From: Zhengella sp020637775
GTDB taxonomy: Bacteria; Pseudomonadota; Alphaproteobacteria; Rhizobiales; Rhizobiaceae
DNA length: 64,000 nt
Assembly: GCF_041397485.1 (NCBI RefSeq)
Contig: NZ_JAWKWO010000001.1
Coordinates: forward strand, 248,001-312,000
Direction of reading: 5' to 3'
The first letter of the stretch is position 1; each line of letters begins with the position of its first letter. Below the pieces are notes generated by a model. The model had not been told where the DNA came from. It saw only the letters and a list, made by a program, of their open reading frames with translations, and did not search any database. A program made the position numbers and the translations under genes. This document shows positions 1 to 9,425 of the stretch, one piece after another.

Positions 1-998
<998 letters not shown>

Positions 999-1057
999 GC
1001 GAACCCTTCCCCTCCCACTGTTGCCCGTTGACCGGGTTTTCTCAAAAAGCTTCCGGC

Positions 1058-1071
1058 TAACCGACCGGTAA
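1058..1071. promoter_or_regulatory. TetR-type palindrome, site A (acyl-CoA ligase promoter)
   Basis: TAACC-GACC-GGTAA is a perfect dyad with 5-base arms and a 4-base spacer. It lies 60 bases upstream of the acyl-CoA ligase start. It shares the TNACC-N4-GGTNA pattern with six other promoter-region sites between here and 19.2 kb. The two paralogous TetR proteins of this island are the obvious candidate binders (inference). Confidence 0.6.
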
Positions 1072-1100
1072 GTCAACGCCCGCGGGCGGGCGAAGAAAAG

Positions 1101-1116
1101 TTTCAGAAATGTGAAA
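1101..1116. promoter_or_regulatory. Second palindrome type (TTTCA-N6-TGAAA), ligase promoter
   Basis: This dyad with TTTCA/TGAAA arms matches, with one arm mismatch, the pattern TTCAC-N4-GTGAA found upstream of the sulfatase, the flavin monooxygenase and the OYE genes. Its centre is about 44 bases from the centre of site A. The sulfatase promoter shows nearly the same spacing. The binder is unknown; the LysR protein encoded at 18.2-19.2 kb is a candidate. Confidence 0.4.
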
Positions 1117-1149
1117 CCGGCGCCGCTGACACGGCTCCGGCACCAGCCG

Positions 1150-2310
1150 TCATCCGGCCTGCCTGCGCTTGCGCATCTGCCTGACAATGTTGAGTTGATG
1201 GATCTGGCTCGTGCCCTCGTAGAGGCGGAACAGGCGGACATCCCGGTAGTAGCGCTCGATCGGGCTGTGGTCGGCAACATAGCCGGCGCCGCCAAACACC
1301 TGAACGCAGCGATCGGCCACCCGCCCGCAGGCTTCGGAGGCGAAATACTTGCATATCGAGGCTTCCAGCGCGATATCGGTTCCCTCGTCGCGGGCTCGGG
1401 CGGTTTGCAGGATCAGGGCGCGCGCCGCCTCGATCTCCGTCCGGCAGTCGGCCAGAAGCGCGGCGACAAGCTGGAAGTCGATGATCGCCTGGCCGGATTG
1501 ATGGCGCTGCTCGGCATGATCCATCGCCAGGTCAAGCATGCGGATGGCCGGCCCCGTGCACAGGGCGGCCAGGTGGATGCGCTGCTTGTTGAGCACCTTC
1601 ATGGCTGTGCGAAAGCCCTGCCCCTCGACGCCGCCGATCAGATTCCGGGCCGGGACGCGAACGCCCTCGAAACGCACCTCGCCGACCGGTGATCCCGCCT
1701 GCCCCATCATCCTGTAGGGCTCGGATGTCGTCAGGCCCGGACTGCCGCGCTCGACGATGAAGGCGGAGACGCCGCGCGCGCCGGAAGAACCGGGGTCGGT
1801 GCGCGCCATGACGGTGAACAGGCCGGCAATGGGCGCGTTCGTGATGTAGCACTTCCGTCCGTCGAGGATGTAGTCGTCCCCGTCGCGCCTTGCCGATGTC
1901 GTTAGCGCCGTCGCGTCCGATCCCGCGTCCGGTTCGGTCAGGGCGAAACTGCCGGTCACCGCGCCGCTGGCCAGGCGCGGCAGGAATTCCTGCTTCTGCT
2001 CCGGCGTGCCGTCGGCCACCAGCGCCTCGGAGCCGATGCCGGTATTGGTTCCGACGCGGGCACGGAAGGCGACGGCGCATTGCGACAGTTCCATGGCGGC
2101 GAGCACCAGTTCCTCGGTCGTCAGCCCCAGGCCGCCATATTCCTCGGGGATCGACCAGCCGAAAAAGCCGCGCGCGGCCATGTCCTGCACAATTCCGTCC
2201 GGCACTTCACCAGTCTCGGCCACCTGCTCCTCGGCCGGATGCGCGACCGCGCGCACCCAGGCATGAACATCGGCCAGCAGCGCATCGAGGCGGGCCTGGT
2301 CGCGGATCAC
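1150..2310 (-). CDS. Acyl-CoA dehydrogenase
   Basis: FAD-dependent dehydrogenase of 386 residues, introducing the alpha-beta double bond of an acyl-CoA and passing electrons to ETF. It has a full-length ACAD fold: helical N-domain (around IPEEYGGLGL), the FAD/substrate segment FALTEPDAGSDA, and a C-terminal LYEGTSQIHQ motif carrying the usual catalytic Glu. I chose a GTG start at 2310 because GGAGG sits six bases before it and because it gives a four-base GTGA overlap with the stop of the upstream crotonase gene. The open frame continues to 2628, but that part is a shadow of the neighbour. It is the last gene of the catabolic operon. Confidence 0.93.
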   Translation of the reverse strand: MIRDQARLDALLADVHAWVRAVAHPAEEQVAETGEVPDGIVQDMAARGFFGWSIPEEYGGLGLTTEELVLAAMELSQCAVAFRARVGTNTGIGSEALVADGTPEQKQEFLPRLASGAVTGSFALTEPDAGSDATALTTSARRDGDDYILDGRKCYITNAPIAGLFTVMARTDPGSSGARGVSAFIVERGSPGLTTSEPYRMMGQAGSPVGEVRFEGVRVPARNLIGGVEGQGFRTAMKVLNKQRIHLAALCTGPAIRMLDLAMDHAEQRHQSGQAIIDFQLVAALLADCRTEIEAARALILQTARARDEGTDIALEASICKYFASEACGRVADRCVQVFGGAGYVADHSPIERYYRDVRLFRLYEGTSQIHQLNIVRQMRKRRQAG

Positions 2311-3140
2311 CGTTTGCCTCCATCGCCCGGCAGGACCGCGAAATCCGGCAGCCGCCTTTCCAGGAACGCAGCCAGGCCCTCGCCGGCCTCGTCGCCATAG
2401 CGGGCGGCATTGATGCCCCGGCTTTCGACCTCGATCTGGGCGGCAAGGCCCTTGGTTGGGGCGTCTTCCAGTTGCGCCTTGATGACGGCGATGGCACCTG
2501 CCGCGCCGGATGCGCAGGCAGCAGCCAGCGCCATTGCCGCTTCCAGCGCCCCGCCTTCGGGCACAAGCTGGTTGACCGCGCCGGCAGCATGCAGCCGTTG
2601 CGCGGTGACCGGGCGGCCCAGCATGCACAGTTCCGAAACGAGCTGACGCGGCAGGGCCTCGCGTAGGAAATGCAGCGTTCCGCCGTCGGGCGTCAGGCCG
2701 ATCTTCACATAGGCGACGGTAAACGCTGCCGGTTCCGCCGCGACGATCATGTCGCAGGACAGCGCCAAGGCGACGCCCAGACCGGCCGCACCGCCCTCCA
2801 CAGCCGCGATGACCGGCTTGGGACAGGCGCGGATGGCAAGGATCATGGCGGCCAGCGCGTCCGTGTTGCGCGACACCTGCGCCAATGTCTGCTTGCGGCT
2901 TTCCTGCAAGGCGGCAACATTGCCGCCGGAACAGAAAAAGCCGCCGGCGCCGGCGAGAACGACCGCGCGCACATGAGGATCGGCACCGGCATCCACAATC
3001 GCATCGCGAAGGGCCTCATACTGGACCCGGCCGATGGAATTGCGCGTGGCCGGTCCGTCAAGGGTCAGCAGGCGGATCCCGTTTTCCGGCGTTTCGACGC
3101 GCAGGGCGGTCCTGCTCATTGCCTGATCGTTCATAGGCAT
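2307..3140 (-). CDS. Enoyl-CoA hydratase/isomerase family protein
   Basis: Crotonase-fold protein of 277 residues that hydrates or isomerises an enoyl-CoA. The oxyanion-hole segment FFCSGGNVA and the AAVEGGAAGLG segment are visible. At the catalytic position it has LTPDGG, with Asp as in PaaG-like isomerases, rather than the Glu of classic hydratases, so isomerase activity is possible. It starts at ATG 3140 after AAAGGA. An internal ATG at 3134 is two codons in. It lies six bases after the CoA-transferase gene and overlaps the dehydrogenase that follows, so all three are probably cotranscribed. Confidence 0.9.
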   Translation of the reverse strand: MPMNDQAMSRTALRVETPENGIRLLTLDGPATRNSIGRVQYEALRDAIVDAGADPHVRAVVLAGAGGFFCSGGNVAALQESRKQTLAQVSRNTDALAAMILAIRACPKPVIAAVEGGAAGLGVALALSCDMIVAAEPAAFTVAYVKIGLTPDGGTLHFLREALPRQLVSELCMLGRPVTAQRLHAAGAVNQLVPEGGALEAAMALAAACASGAAGAIAVIKAQLEDAPTKGLAAQIEVESRGINAARYGDEAGEGLAAFLERRLPDFAVLPGDGGKR

Positions 3141-3146
3141 GTCCTT

Positions 3147-4388
3147 TCAGACTATCTTGCGTTCACGCAGCGCGGCGATCTCGTCCGGCGCATAGCCCAA
3201 TTCTTCAAGGATGGTGTCGGTATCGGCGCCAAGCCCCTTGGCAGCCCATCGGATCCGGCCCGGATTGCAGGTCAGCTGCGGGACCACATTCTGCATTCCG
3301 ACCGTTCCGAAATCCTCATCCGCCACCCGCGCGATCATTTCGCGCGCCTGCATCTGCGGATCGGCGGCAATCTGCTCTACCGAATGGATCGGTCCGATGG
3401 CGCCGCCCTCACGGGCAAAGGCTTCAAGCACCTCCTCCAGCGTGTGCGTCTCCATATAGGCGGCGAAAACAGCGTCCAGTTCGTCGCGATATTCCAGACG
3501 CTGGCGATTGGTGGCGAAGCGCGGATCGTCGATCAGGTCGGCCCGCCCGATGGCGCGCAGGTTGGCCGCGGCCATGCTGTTGGTGGAACCTGTCACCGTC
3601 ACGAAACGGCCGTCGCCGGTGCGGAACACATTGGCCGGCGCGGTGTACTGGTTGTTGTTTCCGTCGCGCTCGCGCACCAGGCCGAGCTGGTCGTACTCGA
3701 TGGCGATGTTGTCGAGAATGCGGAACGTCGCCTCGGTCAGGGCCAGGTCGATTTCCTCGCCCTTGCTGCGGCCGCGATCGATGCCGTAGAGCGCGGCCAT
3801 GATGGAGAAGGCGCCGAACAGCGCGCCGATGCTGTCGCCGATCGGATAACCGGGATGAACCGGCGCGCTGTCCTTCATGCCGGTGATGTAGGTGAGGCCG
3901 CCCATGGCCTCGAAAATGCGGGCAAAGCCGCCCTGCCCTGCCTTCGGGCCGGTCTGTCCGAAGGCGGAAACGCGCAGGATCACAAGCTTCGGATTGATCG
4001 CCCAGAGCGTGTCGCGGTCCAGGCCCCATTTCGCCAGCGTTCCGGGGCGGAAATTCTCGATCAGCACGTCGTGGGTGGCGATCAGCTTCTTGATGATCTC
4101 CAGGCCTTCGGGCTGGCGCAGGTCCAGCGTGCCGTAGCGCTTGCCCCGGTTGGTCACCTTCCACCACAGTGGCTTGTCTTCGCGAAAGGGCGGAAAGCCG
4201 CGCAGGCCGTCGCCCTGGCCCGGGATTTCGAACTTGGTGACCTGCGCGCCGAAATCCGCCAGAAGCGAGGCCGCGAAGGGCCCCGCGATGATGGTGGCGA
4301 TGTCGAGGACCTTCAGGCCGGCAAGCGGACCGAAGGCGGATGCGTCGTCGCCATTCCTGCCCGAGTCCGGCGTTTCCCCGTCATGCAT
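3147..4388 (-). CDS. CaiB/BaiF family III CoA-transferase
   Basis: Family III CoA-transferase of 413 residues that moves CoA between carboxylic acids through an aspartyl intermediate. The N-terminal LKVLDIATIIAGPFAASLLADFG-type opening, a RGKRYGTLDLR segment and an LIENFRPGTLAKWGL segment are typical of the family. The ATG at 4388 overlaps the tctA stop by eight bases and follows GGAG. The frame opens further upstream inside tctA, but that part is not conserved. In this operon it gives a second, ATP-free route for loading or recycling CoA on pathway acids (inference). Confidence 0.92.
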   Translation of the reverse strand: MHDGETPDSGRNGDDASAFGPLAGLKVLDIATIIAGPFAASLLADFGAQVTKFEIPGQGDGLRGFPPFREDKPLWWKVTNRGKRYGTLDLRQPEGLEIIKKLIATHDVLIENFRPGTLAKWGLDRDTLWAINPKLVILRVSAFGQTGPKAGQGGFARIFEAMGGLTYITGMKDSAPVHPGYPIGDSIGALFGAFSIMAALYGIDRGRSKGEEIDLALTEATFRILDNIAIEYDQLGLVRERDGNNNQYTAPANVFRTGDGRFVTVTGSTNSMAAANLRAIGRADLIDDPRFATNRQRLEYRDELDAVFAAYMETHTLEEVLEAFAREGGAIGPIHSVEQIAADPQMQAREMIARVADEDFGTVGMQNVVPQLTCNPGRIRWAAKGLGADTDTILEELGYAPDEIAALRERKIV

Positions 4389-5907
4389 TGGCCGTCTCCC
4401 CGTTTCGGCGGCGGCGCGCATAGCCCTTCCAGGCCGCGGAGCCGACGGCCCAGAGGATCACGGCGGCGATCACGGCGACGATCGAAGCGGAAATCGGGCG
4501 ATCGATGAAGGTGTTGAAATCGCCACCCGAGACGACCAGCGCGCGGCGGAAATAGACCTCGATCATGGGTCCGAGAACAAATCCCAGCAGCAGCGGCGCC
4601 ACCTCGAAATTGAGCGCACGCATGCCGACTCCCAGAAAGCCGAAGCCGAGCAGCACGAACACGTCGAGCACCTGGTAATTGACGCTGTAGATGCCGATGC
4701 AGGTGAAGGCGACAATCACCGGGAAGAGCAGGTTGTACGGGATCTTCAGCAGTTTCACCCACATGCCGATCAAGGGCAGGTTCAGGACGAGAAGCATGAA
4801 ATTGCCGATGATGAAGCTGACCACCAGGCCCCAGAACAGGTCCGGCTTGGACTGGATCACATCCGGACCCGGCAGGATGCCGTGGATCATCATGACGCCG
4901 AGCATGATCGCCATGACCGGATCGCCGGGAATGCCGAGGCTCAGCGTTGGAATGAAGGCGGCCTGAACGGATGCGTTGTTGGCCGATTCCGGCGCCGCGA
5001 CGCCCTCGATGGCGCCCTTGCCGAATTCTTCGGGATGCTTGCTGACACGCCGCTCAACGGCATAGGCAACGAAGGTCGCAACCAGTCCGCCGGTGCCGGG
5101 CAGCGCCCCGAAGAAGCCGCCGATGACCGAGCCGCGCGCCATGGGCATGGCCGAACGGCGCCAGTCCTCGCGTGTCGGCGTCATGTCCTTCATGCGGATC
5201 CTGCCCTCCTGAACCTTGGGCAATTCGATGCGCCCGGCATTGGCGATGATTTCCGGAAGGCCGAACAGGCCGATGGCGACAGCGACCAGCGGCAAGCCGT
5301 CATAGAATTCCGTCACGCCGAATGTGAAGCGGGCGGTGCCGCTGTTGAGGTCCAGGCCGATCAGGCCGATGGCAAGGCCGAGCGCCACGGATGCCAGCGA
5401 GCGGATCGATCGGCCGGTGCCGATGACCGCAGCGGCAACGAGGCCCAGCATCATCAGCGCCACATATTCCTGCGGTCCGAACTTCAGCGCCACGCGCGAC
5501 AACGGCACCGAGAAGCCCGCCAGCAGCACGACGCCGAACGAGGTACCGACGAAGGATGCGATGGCCTTCATGAAAAGCGCAGGCCCCGCCCGCCCCTTCC
5601 TGGCCATCGGGTATCCTTCGATGCCGGTCACGGCGCTGACCGCCGTGCCTGGCAGGTTCATCAGGATGGCGGCGGTGGAGCCGCCGAAATCGGCGCCATA
5701 GTAGATGCCGGCCAGCATGATGAGACCGTAGGTCGGGTCGATGTGGTAGGTGATCGGCATCAGCATGGCCATGGTGGCCATGATGCCGACACCGGGCAGC
5801 ACGCCGACGATGGTTCCCAGGAAGACGCCCAGGAAACAGTAGAAAAGCCCCTCGGGAGAGGCGGCGACCGAGAGACCGAGTGCAAGATCCGAAAGCAGCG
5901 TGTCCAT
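4381..5907 (-). CDS. tctA: Tripartite tricarboxylate transporter large permease TctA
   Basis: Integral membrane protein of 508 residues with about 12 hydrophobic segments. It is the large permease of a TTT secondary uptake system. The N-terminus has the family sequence around FLGTIVGVLPGVGIM, followed by the GAIYYGADFGGSTAAIL-type signature region and GVAAPESANNA. Start ATG 5907 is one base after the tctB stop; longer frames run back into tctB. With TctB and the divergent TctC at 13.7 kb it makes a complete transporter, separated unusually far (7.4 kb) from its binding protein. The substrate is unknown, probably an organic acid handled by the surrounding CoA enzymes. Confidence 0.95.
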   Translation of the reverse strand: MDTLLSDLALGLSVAASPEGLFYCFLGVFLGTIVGVLPGVGIMATMAMLMPITYHIDPTYGLIMLAGIYYGADFGGSTAAILMNLPGTAVSAVTGIEGYPMARKGRAGPALFMKAIASFVGTSFGVVLLAGFSVPLSRVALKFGPQEYVALMMLGLVAAAVIGTGRSIRSLASVALGLAIGLIGLDLNSGTARFTFGVTEFYDGLPLVAVAIGLFGLPEIIANAGRIELPKVQEGRIRMKDMTPTREDWRRSAMPMARGSVIGGFFGALPGTGGLVATFVAYAVERRVSKHPEEFGKGAIEGVAAPESANNASVQAAFIPTLSLGIPGDPVMAIMLGVMMIHGILPGPDVIQSKPDLFWGLVVSFIIGNFMLLVLNLPLIGMWVKLLKIPYNLLFPVIVAFTCIGIYSVNYQVLDVFVLLGFGFLGVGMRALNFEVAPLLLGFVLGPMIEVYFRRALVVSGGDFNTFIDRPISASIVAVIAAVILWAVGSAAWKGYARRRRNGETANA

Positions 5908-5908
5908 G

Positions 5909-6355
5909 TCAGAAGGCCTCGATCTGGAGGCCGAGCCCGACACGGAAGATCAGGGTCGACAGGATGGAAGCGGCGGCTGCGAGAACGAGCGCGGTCTTGA
6001 TCGTCGTGTTGCGGTTGCCCAGCGCCGAAAGAAAGACGACGAGGAAGACCGAAACCAGCAGGCCGGCGGTTTCCACGGTAAAGGCGAAAGCGATGAAGGC
6101 GGCCGCGACGAACAGGGTTCCGCGCACCTGGTCCCTTCCGGCAACCGGCGGCATGTCGTTGGGCCGCGCGGTGACGATCATCAGCAATGCCAGGACGACC
6201 ATGGCGCCGCCGAGCATGATCGGGAAATAGCCCGGCCCCATGCTGCGGAGCGTGCCCAGCTTGTAGCCGGAGGCCTCAAAGATGATGAACACACCGATCA
6301 ATGCCGTCACAAGCCCGGCAATGAGGTCTTCCATTCGTTCAACCAGGTATCGCAT
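5909..6355 (-). CDS. tctB: Tripartite tricarboxylate transporter small permease TctB
   Basis: Small membrane subunit of the TTT transporter: 148 residues with four predicted transmembrane helices, the usual size and topology for TctB. The GPGYFPIMLGG motif after the first helix is characteristic. The ATG at 6355 is preceded by GGGAGGGG. An alternative ATG at 6385 would give an ATGA overlap with the upstream SDR stop, but it has no good ribosome site. It lies directly before tctA. Confidence 0.93.
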   Translation of the reverse strand: MRYLVERMEDLIAGLVTALIGVFIIFEASGYKLGTLRSMGPGYFPIMLGGAMVVLALLMIVTARPNDMPPVAGRDQVRGTLFVAAAFIAFAFTVETAGLLVSVFLVVFLSALGNRNTTIKTALVLAAAASILSTLIFRVGLGLQIEAF

Positions 6356-6381
6356 TGCCCCTCCCTTCGGTTCAGATGCGT

Positions 6382-7683
6382 TCATTGTATTCGCGGGTTC
6401 ATGGCGGCCTGCGCGGCGCCGGCCGCGATGGCCTGGCCAACGATCATGCCGGCGCCCGCGCCAACCAGGAACCGGCACAGGGGGTCTAGCCCGTCCGGCG
6501 TTTCTCCGCGCCAGCGCAGCGCATTCACCCGAATGCCGGCTGGCGCCCATTCCAGGGCGATCGTGCGCGCCAGCATCTCGCTGGCGGCAATGGCAGCGGC
6601 CGTTTCGGGGCGATCGCCCTCGCCCAGCACATGCAGAAGCGCGAAATCGCGGGTGCGCGCCTTGTGGGCAGCGCAGGCCAGTGCCGTTTCCCGGACAGCA
6701 CCGAGAGCGGCGGCCGCGCCGGTGCGCTCATTGAGCAGGCGCATGTCGATGACGGCGCGCAGCGGACCCGCAGCGCCGATCTGCGCCGGATCGGCCAGCC
6801 TGACAATTTCGTTCGACGTTTCGCCGGCAAAGGCGGGTCCGCCGCCGATCACGGCGATACGCCCCTGCGGTTTGCTGCCCGGTTCCGGTGCAGTCCCCGG
6901 GGTGGGCGGGCCCGCGGACCCGCCACCATCGACCAGCAGGGTTTCACCTGAAATCGACCTGCCCTCATGGCTTGCGGCGAAGACAATGACGGAGGCGATG
7001 TCCTCGGGCATTGCCAGCCGCCCCAGCGGGATGGTCAGCGCAACCTTGTCCAGATCCACGCGCCCGGCCCGGTGCAATTCCTCCACAAGCGGCGTGCGCG
7101 TATAGCCGGGGGCAATCGCGGCAACGGCGATTGCGCGCGGCGCGAGCCGGTTCGCCCAGGCTTGCGTCAGGGCGACAATTCCGGCCTTCGTGGCGCTGTA
7201 GGGTCCGCGCAGGGCCAGTGGACGCCAGGATGCGCCGGAGGCCAGATTGACGATGGCCGAACCGGCCTGAAGGATGTCGGCAGCGGCGGCGCAAATGGCC
7301 TCCACCGCCAGCAGGTTGAGATCGACCAGTCTTTGAAAGGCCGCTTCGGGCAAATCGGCAATCGATTTGCCTGAGGTATCGGTGACGCCGGCATTGTTGA
7401 CGATGACATCCAGCCCGCCAAGCGCGGCGACGGCACGCGCCGGCAAAGCGGATGCCGCGGCCCGGTCGGTCAGATCGACCGGCAGGGCGACATGGCCGGG
7501 ACCCAGTTCGCCAGCCCGCGCCCGGGCGGCCTCGCCGTCGATATCGGCCAGGGCAATGCGATAGCCGCCGGCGGCAAGCTGACGGCACGTTGCCCAGCCG
7601 ATGCCGTTTGCCGCGCCCGTCACCAGCGCGAGCCGCCCGTCCTGCCTGTCCGTTCCGCCGGTCATCCTGGTGCCACCGCTCAC
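6382..7683 (-). CDS. Two-part short-chain dehydrogenase with degenerate second half
   Basis: This 433-residue protein has two SDR-like halves. The first (about residues 15-265) is complete, with TGAANGIG for the cofactor, NNAG, and YSATK for catalysis. The second half (about 285-433) resembles the later part of an SDR (IALEWAPAGIRVNALR), but has no glycine-rich cofactor motif and no YxxxK. It is probably a structural or dimerising domain (inference). The start is uncertain: GTG 7683 gives a GTGA overlap with the upstream SDR gene, while ATG 7665 is an alternative. It probably oxidises a hydroxyl group, perhaps as a 3-hydroxyacyl-CoA or alicyclic alcohol dehydrogenase. Confidence 0.85.
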   Translation of the reverse strand: MSGGTRMTGGTDRQDGRLALVTGAANGIGWATCRQLAAGGYRIALADIDGEAARARAGELGPGHVALPVDLTDRAAASALPARAVAALGGLDVIVNNAGVTDTSGKSIADLPEAAFQRLVDLNLLAVEAICAAAADILQAGSAIVNLASGASWRPLALRGPYSATKAGIVALTQAWANRLAPRAIAVAAIAPGYTRTPLVEELHRAGRVDLDKVALTIPLGRLAMPEDIASVIVFAASHEGRSISGETLLVDGGGSAGPPTPGTAPEPGSKPQGRIAVIGGGPAFAGETSNEIVRLADPAQIGAAGPLRAVIDMRLLNERTGAAAALGAVRETALACAAHKARTRDFALLHVLGEGDRPETAAAIAASEMLARTIALEWAPAGIRVNALRWRGETPDGLDPLCRFLVGAGAGMIVGQAIAAGAAQAAMNPRIQ

Positions 7684-8429
7684 GTGATCGCTATGCCGAT
7701 GCCGCCGTCCACCGACAGCACCTGACCGGTCACGAAATCGCTTTCGGCCTCCAGCAGGTAGACGATGGCGCGCGCGATGTCGTCCACCGTTCCAAGCCGG
7801 CCCAGCGGCGTGTTGGCGATGCGTTTGGCATCGCGCTCGGCATTGCGGTGTTTCGCCGTGCCCTCGGTGGGAATGGCCGATGGCGCCACGGCGTTGACAC
7901 GGATGTTGCGCGACCCGAGTTCGACCGCAGCGGCGCGGGTCATGCCCATGATGCCCGCCTTGATACCGCTGTACACCAGCGAATTGGGTGCAGACCGGAA
8001 CCCGGCGGCGGAAGCGACATTGACGATGGTTCCGCCGCGCGTTTCGTCCATGGCGGCGGCGGCGTGCTTGATGCCCCAGATCACGCCGGAGAAGCCGACG
8101 GCCAGCATGCGGTCCACCGTTTCCGGCGCTATGTCGGGGATCGCCTGGTAGCGAACCCAGGCGGCATTGTTGACCATGCCGTCCAGCCGACCGGTCCTTG
8201 CGACAAGCGCCGCCACCGCAGCCTCGACGCCCTGCGGCGTCGACACGTTCTCGACGACGGGAACCGCCGTGCCGCCAGCGGAGGCAATTTCCTCCACCGC
8301 CTCGGCGACGAATTCCTCCTTCAGGTCATTGATGCCGACCACCCAGCCGCGCGCCGCCATGTGCCTGGCCGTCGCGCGGCCGATGCCATGGCCCGCACCG
8401 GTTATGAGAACGGATTTGCGCTCATCCAT
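7680..8429 (-). CDS. Short-chain dehydrogenase/reductase
   Basis: Classical SDR of 249 residues acting as an NAD(P)-dependent alcohol dehydrogenase or ketoreductase. It has TGAGHGIG near residue 10, the NNA segment (VNNAAW) and the catalytic YSGIKAG. The C-terminus ends with the VDGGIG segment usual in FabG-like enzymes. The ATG at 8429 overlaps the preceding dehydrogenase gene by eight bases. It could oxidise a secondary alcohol released by the sulfatase or a hydroxyacyl-CoA; the sequence does not decide. Confidence 0.92.
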   Translation of the reverse strand: MDERKSVLITGAGHGIGRATARHMAARGWVVGINDLKEEFVAEAVEEIASAGGTAVPVVENVSTPQGVEAAVAALVARTGRLDGMVNNAAWVRYQAIPDIAPETVDRMLAVGFSGVIWGIKHAAAAMDETRGGTIVNVASAAGFRSAPNSLVYSGIKAGIMGMTRAAAVELGSRNIRVNAVAPSAIPTEGTAKHRNAERDAKRIANTPLGRLGTVDDIARAIVYLLEAESDFVTGQVLSVDGGIGIAIT

Positions 8430-9423
8430 GATTGATCTCCCCGTACCATTCGTTCACCGACGACGCGATCAATGCGTCGCCAAGGGCCTCCAGTCCGTCG
8501 GCGGCCGCACCATAGGCGGCAAGCGCCCGCATCTGGCGCAGGTGCCGGTGCAGCGGAACTTCCCAGGTGAAACCCATGCCGCCGAAGATCTGGATCGCGT
8601 TTTCCGCGACTGCCGGCCCCTGCCGGGCTGCGTTCAGCCAGGCGGCCTCGCAGACAAGACCCGCCTCCTCGCCATGATCCGACAGCGCACGGGCAATGCC
8701 GTTCTTCATGGTTTCGATGGCAAGGGCATCACGCGACATCTTGTGACGCAGCACCTGATAGGCGGAAAGCGGGCGGCCGAACTGAACGCGTTCCTGCGCG
8801 TGACCCATGGCCAGGGACAGACAGCGGGCGGCCGAGCCATGGATATGGGCGGCGCGCAGGATGTTGGCGTCGGCATGCAGCTTGCGCACCGTTTCCGCAT
8901 CGAACTCGATCCCCTCGATCGGGCCGTCGCAACGCAGCGACGCGGCAGGCGCGTCCACATTCCATTCATCCGCCGCCGCCTCAAGGCGCACGACATTGCT
9001 CATGGAGGCCAGAACCGCACCGCCACCGGCGCGGAAAATCAGCACGCGGCTGGCGTCGCGGCCCATGGGGGCATTGGCCACAAGCCCGTCCGTGTCGACG
9101 CCGCTCCAGGCGATCGTCGCCACGGTTTCGCCCGCGCAGATGCGTCCGGCCTCGCCCGCGTCAATACCGGCCAGCGCCCGTGCCAGTAAAAGGCTCTCGA
9201 TGAGCGGAAAGGCCAGCAGTCCGGCGCCGGCAGCACCGGCGACCGGAACGGCATATTTCAGCGGCAGGCCAAGCCCGCCGGCCTCTTCGGGCGCGATGAC
9301 GCCCAGCAGGCCGGCATCGGCCAGCACTCGGGCGCGCCCGGCGCAATCGCCAGACGTTGCGCAAGCCTCGACCGCGGCTCTCGCGGTGTCCTCGAAGTCC
9401 TTCGGATCCAGTTCGTCGCTCAT
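8422..9423 (-). CDS. Short acyl-CoA dehydrogenase-like subunit
   Basis: ACAD-fold protein of 333 residues, about 50 shorter than usual. The beta-domain is reduced and the usual YEGT catalytic segment is absent; the C-terminus instead reads IFGGMGFTWEVPLHRHLRQ. The partner gene directly upstream (three bases away) encodes a full-size ACAD. Adjacent unequal pairs like this are typical of heterotetrameric ACADs such as the ChsE enzymes of steroid side-chain degradation, where the two chains share FAD sites. I infer that this is the subunit with the incomplete site. Confidence 0.88.
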   Translation of the reverse strand: MSDELDPKDFEDTARAAVEACATSGDCAGRARVLADAGLLGVIAPEEAGGLGLPLKYAVPVAGAAGAGLLAFPLIESLLLARALAGIDAGEAGRICAGETVATIAWSGVDTDGLVANAPMGRDASRVLIFRAGGGAVLASMSNVVRLEAAADEWNVDAPAASLRCDGPIEGIEFDAETVRKLHADANILRAAHIHGSAARCLSLAMGHAQERVQFGRPLSAYQVLRHKMSRDALAIETMKNGIARALSDHGEEAGLVCEAAWLNAARQGPAVAENAIQIFGGMGFTWEVPLHRHLRQMRALAAYGAAADGLEALGDALIASSVNEWYGEINHG

Positions 9424-9425
9424 GG

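Noticed and set aside
2670..4508. Long open frame (612 residues) on the plus strand
   Set aside because: It is antisense to the crotonase and CoA-transferase genes. The predicted protein is Arg/Gly/His-rich with no family motif, as expected for the mirror frame of GC-rich coding DNA.
6355..6385. tctB start at ATG 6385
   Set aside because: It gives an ATGA overlap with the SDR stop but lacks a ribosome site; ATG 6355 has GGGAGGGG directly upstream and the usual TctB length.
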